NCBI GenBank assembly: GCA_046757585.1
Contig: JBHHYR010000159.1
Coordinates: 1-8,605 of the forward strand
Direction of reading: 5' to 3'
Length of the DNA stretch: 8,605 nucleotides
Origin: JBHHYR01 sp046757585
GTDB lineage: Bacteria > Desulfobacterota > Binatia > HRBIN30
Positions 5,568 to 8,605 of the stretch are shown piece after piece. Made by a program: the position numbers and the translations under genes. The notes under the pieces were generated by a model. It did not search any database. It was not told the DNA's origin and saw only the letters and a program-made list of their open reading frames with translations. Positions within the stretch are counted from its first letter, which is position 1. Each line of letters begins with the position of its first letter.

Positions 5568-5825
5568 AGCCACACCGCCCTGGGCGCCTTTCAGCGCCGC
5601 CTGCGCGCCCGCCTCGGCCCGGCCACGGCCATCACCGCCACAGCCCACACGCTGGTCCGCATCGTCTCCCGCCTGGGGAAGTCCCGTGACGCGGACACCG
5701 GCCGCGGTCTCGACGACTCCGAAACCAAGTCCCGCGAGCGCACCCTCCACTCTCTCCGCAAGCGGGCGGCCTCCCTCGGATTTCAACTTGTGCAACTACA
5801 GCCACTTAGCGCGGAAGTTTCTTAG
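5568..5825 (+). pseudogene. C-terminal transposase remnant, IS110-like
   Basis: The frame reads SHTALGAFQRRLRARLG, then PATAITATAHTLVRIVSRL, then SRERTLHSLRKRAASLGFQL, and stops at 5825. This is the helical C-terminal tail of IS110/IS116/IS902-type transposases (Transposase_20 region: compact helices with a conserved G..KAI.A.AH pattern). In the same frame a TGA at 5526-5528 closes the upstream side, so nothing of the DEDD catalytic domain remains in frame. A longer competing plus-strand frame (5413-6324) is proline-rich noise. The transposase remnant is fairly sure; the family assignment is from memory of the motif and is less sure. Confidence 0.6.
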
Positions 5826-6316
5826 GGGGTTGACCATGGGGCAGGGAGTTCTGAAGGCACATGCCGCCTGCCCCGCCTCGGTCCCGCCGATGCCTTGCAG
5901 CACGCCAGCGGCCGCGCTGGGCATCTCGAAGCAGAGCGTCCTGCGTGGCAGCCAGCGCTCGCGCGCTGGCCGCCACCCCTGCTCATCTCACTCGTGTCCT
6001 CACGTCACTTCGACCCCAACGATGGTGGCTCCGCACGCCAGCTCGGAACACTCGGAACGACGTCTCCCAACTGATCCACGCAATCGCCGATCCATTCCCT
6101 GGCCTCCCCCAACTTCCCCGTCAATCCCCGGTGATCCTCTCTCCGCCCTCCACATCGTTGTGGCCCAGGGCAAATGTCTCACGGTCACAGAGCGCTGCTG
6201 TCCCGCTTACGTCGTGTCCAGGCTGTTAGACGGAGCCGCAGCCCGTTTTCGAACTCCTGCCTCGTTGTCAGGAGATCGAGCCCCAACGCCCGCAGCTTCG
6301 TCTCCGTCACCTTGCG
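5826..6316. other. Gene-free stretch between transposase remnant and ATPase gene
   Basis: Roughly 490 bases without a supported gene. Long open frames on the plus strand are proline/serine/arginine-rich and lack family motifs. Fragments such as ALGISKQSVLR (about 5917-5949) and LTRVLTSLR (about 5990) weakly recall helix-turn-helix segments but lie in different frames. GTCTAAC on the minus strand near 6227 resembles a core site, without a partner. Probably decayed DNA and the 3' flank of the ATPase transcript. Confidence 0.4.
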
Positions 6317-7492
6317 CTACGTGAACTCCCCCTCCCAGAGTGCCTCGAGGAACCGCTCGAGGGGGAGCATGGTCACCGCTCCGACTCGACGCTGCCTCCG
6401 CTCGAGGCTGACGCACAGGAGCCGCTTCGGCCTTCCCTCCTCTGCTAGGGCGCGCAGGGACTTTAGGTCCCGGGCGGGGACGTTCCGTTTTGCCTTCACC
6501 TCGACGGCCGTGTGGTCCCCGATGATGAAGTCGACCTCGTACCCGGAGGTGGAGCGCCAGTACGAGAGGGGCTCTCCGGAACGATAATCCCGGTAGGCGA
6601 TCAGTTCGTTCATGATGAACGTCTCGAGCGCCTCGCCGTACTCCGGCTGCGCGTGACGGAAATCCCGGCCCTGGAGGGTGGCGACCACGCCAACGTCGAA
6701 GAAATAGTACTTCGAGGAAACCAAAGGCTTCCGCTTCCTCGACTTGCGCCACGCGGGAAGCTCGTGAACGATGAGGGTGTCCCGGAGGACTTCGAAGTAC
6801 TCGTAGATGGTTGTTCGGGCCACCTGGGCGTCGCTGGCCACGTTGGTGAAGTTCACGATCGTTCCGTTGCAGAGGGCCGCCACGCGGAGGAAGCGGCTGA
6901 AGGCAGGAACGTTCCGGGTGGCACCTTCGGCGACGACCTCCTGCTGAAGATATGTCCCCGCGTAGGCCTCGAGGTCTGCGTGGGGATCCTCTGAGAAATA
7001 GATGGACGGCAGGGTTCCCCGCGCGAGCGCTCGTTGCAAATCGAAGTGCTCCCCAAGCTCGAGGCGGGTGAGCGGATGAAGGTGCTTCGTGCGGGCCCGG
7101 CCTCCTAGAAGATTGACCCCACCGCGGCGGAGCGTCCGCGCGCTGGACCCCGTCAACAGGAACCGGATACCCCGCTCCTCGATCAGCCGGTGGACCTCGC
7201 TGAGCAGGCCCGGCAGGCGCTGGATCTCGTCGATGACCACGACGGTGCGGCGCGCCGTCAGCTCCTGCTCCAGCCGACCCGGGTCGCGGCTCAGCGTGAG
7301 ATAGGTCGCCGAGTCGAGCAGATCGTAGACCTGCGCTCCGATCATCGTGCGCCGAATCAGGAAGGTCTTTCCTGTCTGACGCGGCCCGAACAGGAAGTGT
7401 GACTTCTTTCTGAGCAGCTCGGGCAGGTCGAGGAGCCGTCCAATGACGGGGGCGCCCCCATCAGGGGCAGTAAGTGCTGGCATGATCGTCAT
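6317..7492 (-). CDS. AAA ATPase with DUF4143 C-terminal domain
   Basis: This intact 391-residue protein has an N-terminal AAA domain: Walker A GPRQTGKT (36-43), Walker B TVVVIDEIQ with D88 and E89, and a sensor-like FLLTGSS with R119. A linker region around 180-250 may be winged-helix-like. The C-terminal DUF4143 part holds a PD-(D/E)XK-like core, YEVDFIIGDHTAVEVKAKR (D321, E331, K333). Length is normal for this widespread family, which is often found on mobile islands and whose biological role is not settled; a defence or toxin-related function is conjecture. Start is ATG at 7492 inside a palindrome; ATG 7483 is an alternative. The gene stands alone, 100 bases downstream of the broken brnT. 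Confidence 0.93.
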   Translation of the reverse strand: MTIMPALTAPDGGAPVIGRLLDLPELLRKKSHFLFGPRQTGKTFLIRRTMIGAQVYDLLDSATYLTLSRDPGRLEQELTARRTVVVIDEIQRLPGLLSEVHRLIEERGIRFLLTGSSARTLRRGGVNLLGGRARTKHLHPLTRLELGEHFDLQRALARGTLPSIYFSEDPHADLEAYAGTYLQQEVVAEGATRNVPAFSRFLRVAALCNGTIVNFTNVASDAQVARTTIYEYFEVLRDTLIVHELPAWRKSRKRKPLVSSKYYFFDVGVVATLQGRDFRHAQPEYGEALETFIMNELIAYRDYRSGEPLSYWRSTSGYEVDFIIGDHTAVEVKAKRNVPARDLKSLRALAEEGRPKRLLCVSLERRQRRVGAVTMLPLERFLEALWEGEFT

Positions 7493-7510
7493 TTACGATG
7501 ATAAATGACG
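7487..7510. promoter_or_regulatory. 9 bp perfect palindrome over the ATPase start codon
   Basis: CGTCATTTA (7487-7495) and TAAATGACG (7502-7510) are perfect inverted copies around a 6-base centre. The ATG of the ATPase gene (7490-7492) lies inside the left arm. The position suggests either an operator for a dimeric repressor or a hairpin that hides the start codon. The AT-rich composition contrasts sharply with the GC-rich surroundings. Confidence 0.6.
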
Positions 7511-7523
7511 ATAGTTATGTCAA
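7498..7523 (-). promoter_or_regulatory. Possible promoter of the ATPase gene
   Basis: A perfect -35 box TTGACA lies on the minus strand at 7518-7523, in an AT-rich island. The best -10 candidate, TATCAT (7498-7503), is only 14 bases away, which is short. Other -10 candidates fit the spacing better but match less well. The -35 is convincing; the -10 is not. Confidence 0.4.
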
Positions 7524-7593
7524 GCTGAAGGCCCTGCCGGGGTCGGACCTCTCCAACCCACTGAAATCCCGAACGACGCACGCCTACGCCGGG

Positions 7594-7858
7594 GCCTTCT
7601 TCATGCTGCTTGCGCTCCCTTCGGGTCGCTTCCGGTGCGCTGAGTATCCGCGTCCGACTGCTGCTCTGGACGTGGGACATGAAGAGGAGTCGTTCGTAGA
7701 ATAGCCGATCGTGATCTCCCTGTCTTCCGCTTGCGAATGATCAGGATCCGGATAGCTCATCGCCAGCGGGTCGAGAAAGACCGTGGCCGCCTTCTCGACG
7801 GAGACGCCGTGTTGGCGCAGATTAGCTTGGCCTTCTCCGGGTCCCATTCGTAGATCAC
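7594..7858 (-). pseudogene. brnT: brnT toxin pseudogene with two frameshifts
   Basis: Three frames together spell a second BrnT. From GTG 7858: VIYEWDPEKAK. After a one-base loss near 7827: ANLRQHGVSVEKAATVFLDP, then PDHSQAEDREITIGYSTND. After another loss near 7688: LLFMSHVQ, then TRILSAPEATRRERKQHEEG ending about 7594. All conserved blocks are present but the gene cannot make the protein. No brnA follows; the next gene is the ATPase. The sequence is a diverged paralogue of the intact brnT at 2882-3172 (it has the DPLAMSYPDPDHS core that the other lacks), so it arrived separately rather than by recent duplication. Confidence 0.8.
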
Positions 7859-7910
7859 GCGGGCAGTCTACATGCCCCGGACCGACACGCCGAACGGCCT
7901 GGTCGGCCTT

Positions 7911-8159
7911 CTACCGCTCATCCACTGCCGCTTGGAACTCCAACACGTCGACGGCCACGCGGGTCGCCGGCTTGCGACGCGAGCGAGCAAGCTTCTCCAT
8001 CGCCTTGTACACGACCGCATCAAAATACCGCTCGCCCCATTGCCGGCAGACGCCGGCCGGCACACTGCGGATCATTTTCAACTTCTTGCCCCAGCGGAAG
8101 TCCACGTGAACCTTCCGCTGCTCAACAGTCCTCGGGCAAAAATAACAGGCTTCTACCAT
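7911..8159 (-). CDS. Orphan YgiT/MqsA-type zinc-finger antitoxin, one cysteine lost
   Basis: An 82-residue protein from ATG 8159, with CAGGAG upstream; the longer GTG start at 8204 lies inside repeat A. It shows the N-terminal half typical of YgiT-type antitoxins: EACYFCPRTVEQRKVHVDFRWGKKLKMI, then VPAGVCRQWGERYF. The first CxxC (C5, C8) is intact, but the second is C38-R-Q-W41 where the family has CxxC; the codon is TGG, one base from cysteine. No helix-turn-helix domain follows; the tail is a basic helix (YKAMEKLARSRRK). Such short forms usually pair with DUF4258 toxins, but none lies upstream. A toxin-less antitoxin, possibly unable to hold zinc. Confidence 0.75.
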   Translation of the reverse strand: MVEACYFCPRTVEQRKVHVDFRWGKKLKMIRSVPAGVCRQWGERYFDAVVYKAMEKLARSRRKPATRVAVDVLEFQAAVDER

Positions 8160-8181
8160 GACGACTTCAACTCCTGCGCCC

Positions 8182-8247
8182 AAACGGGATCGCTCTGCGT
8201 GCACGGCAGGGCGTCACCAATGCCGCAACCGCAGACCTCCCAGAACC
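8182..8247 (+). repeat. Repeat A, copy 2
   Basis: This 66 bp segment matches the reverse complement of 5398-5463 with 4 mismatches. It covers the 5' leader of the zinc-finger antitoxin gene (its GTG at 8204 reads MHAERSRLG; the other copy reads MHAEGSRLG). Confidence 0.85.
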
Positions 8248-8283
8248 GGAGACTTCTGCACGTCGCCTCCCGGGCCAGAGCAC
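8248..8283 (+). repeat. Repeat B, copy 2
   Basis: This 36 bp segment matches 5465-5500 in direct orientation and directly abuts repeat A. Just right of it, GAAAAG (8298-8303) and CTTTTC (8315-8320) form a short inverted repeat around CAGCCTGTCCC, downstream of the nhaR stop. Confidence 0.8.
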
Positions 8284-8337
8284 CTCCTCTCTTGCTTGAA
8301 AAGCAGCCTGTCCCCTTTTCTGTTCGCAGAATCGGCG

Positions 8338-8605
8338 CTACGAAAACAACCTGGAGCGGCCGGTCTCACAGATCGCGGCAACGGCCGGATGCTGAACCCG
8401 CCGCTCTACGGAGATGGCGTAGAAACGTTCGACGAGCCCTTCCGCAGCCCCAACCGTCTTTACCTGATACTGCCGCACCATTTCAGCCTCGATTACAGCG
8501 GGTATCGCAAAAAAGCCAGTGCCCATCCGACCAAAGACCTTGAGCAGGGCGCTGTCCTCGAACTCCCCCACCATGACCGGGCGAATTGAGCGTGCGTCGA
8601 ACCAC
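8338..8605 (-). CDS. nhaR: NhaR-type LysR transcriptional regulator, C-terminal part
   Basis: The frame is open through the right edge and ends with TAG at 8338; about 89 C-terminal residues are visible. It reads WFDARSIRPVMVGEFEDSALLKVFG, then GFFAIPAVIEAEMVRQYQV, then ERFYAISVERRVQHPAVAAICE. These are typical of the effector-binding domain of NhaR, the LysR-family activator of the Na+/H+ antiporter gene nhaA, whose proteins end in this pattern. An ATG at 8574 is internal. The C-terminus looks complete, so the accessory region begins just after this chromosomal gene. Neighbouring nha genes would be expected to the right. Confidence 0.85.
   Translation of the reverse strand, partial: WFDARSIRPVMVGEFEDSALLKVFGRMGTGFFAIPAVIEAEMVRQYQVKTVGAAEGLVERFYAISVERRVQHPAVAAICETGRSRLFS

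Noticed and set aside
5917..6110. Helix-turn-helix or Rrf2-like regulator remnant (ALGISKQSVLR; LTRVLTSLR)
   Set aside because: Fragments fall in different frames and match too weakly; the surrounding residues are noise.
5413..6324. 303-residue plus-strand open frame
   Set aside because: Proline/serine/arginine-rich with no motifs. The recognisable transposase tail lies in another frame, so this is a long chance ORF in GC-rich DNA.
6207..6752. 181-residue minus-strand ORF overlapping the ATPase gene
   Set aside because: It is an out-of-frame shadow of the ATPase/DUF4143 coding sequence, arginine/glycine-rich and motif-free.
7889..7895. GCCGAAC just downstream of the zinc-finger antitoxin gene, as a third attC-like box
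   Set aside because: It lies within a short local hairpin of about 25 bp, with no AAC-bearing partner box at attC distance. The 7-mer alone is not informative in GC-rich DNA.
1..8605. CRISPR array, tRNA or rRNA genes
   Set aside because: No regularly spaced direct repeats, no tRNA-like cloverleaf and no rRNA motif were seen on either strand.

Overview
The window is GC-rich and looks like an accessory, partly decayed region of a Gram-negative bacterial chromosome. The lineage cannot be fixed from sequence alone; a proteobacterial or deltaproteobacterial-like host is a guess, based on an NhaR-type LysR regulator and sigma70-like promoters. Nearly every gene that is not a transposase lies on the minus strand. 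Transposase remnants sit on the plus strand at the left edge (IS3-like) and in the middle (IS110-like).

Reading the minus strand from the right: the C-terminal end of nhaR enters at the right edge and stops at 8338. Then comes a 102 bp two-part repeat (8182-8283), an orphan YgiT/MqsA-type zinc-finger antitoxin that has lost one cysteine codon (7911-8159), a twice-frameshifted brnT (7594-7858), and an intact AAA ATPase of the DUF4143 type (6317-7492) with a palindrome over its start codon. About 490 bp without a recognisable gene follow, then the IS110-like remnant and a second copy of the two-part repeat whose first half is inverted.

The middle (about 3270-5070) holds hicAB, a SnoaL/NTF2-like protein and a frameshifted PD-(D/E)XK-like nuclease, all in one direction. 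They are separated by compact inverted repeats of about 70 bp that resemble integron attC sites, placed between the stop of one gene and the start of the next. This suggests an integrase-less gene-cassette array (a CALIN) or its fossil. It is the most interesting hypothesis here and it is unproven.

The left part (about 300-3170) holds a complete brnTA module with a promoter that abuts its start codon, an unrecognised 94-residue ORF, a frameshifted DUF4258 toxin-like gene, a vapBC-type module, a histidine-kinase gene collapsed to its two ends, and the left-edge transposase fragment.

Overall this is a toxin-antitoxin-rich island: three apparently complete modules (vapBC, brnTA, hicAB) and at least three orphan or broken components. 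No complete transposase or integrase is present.
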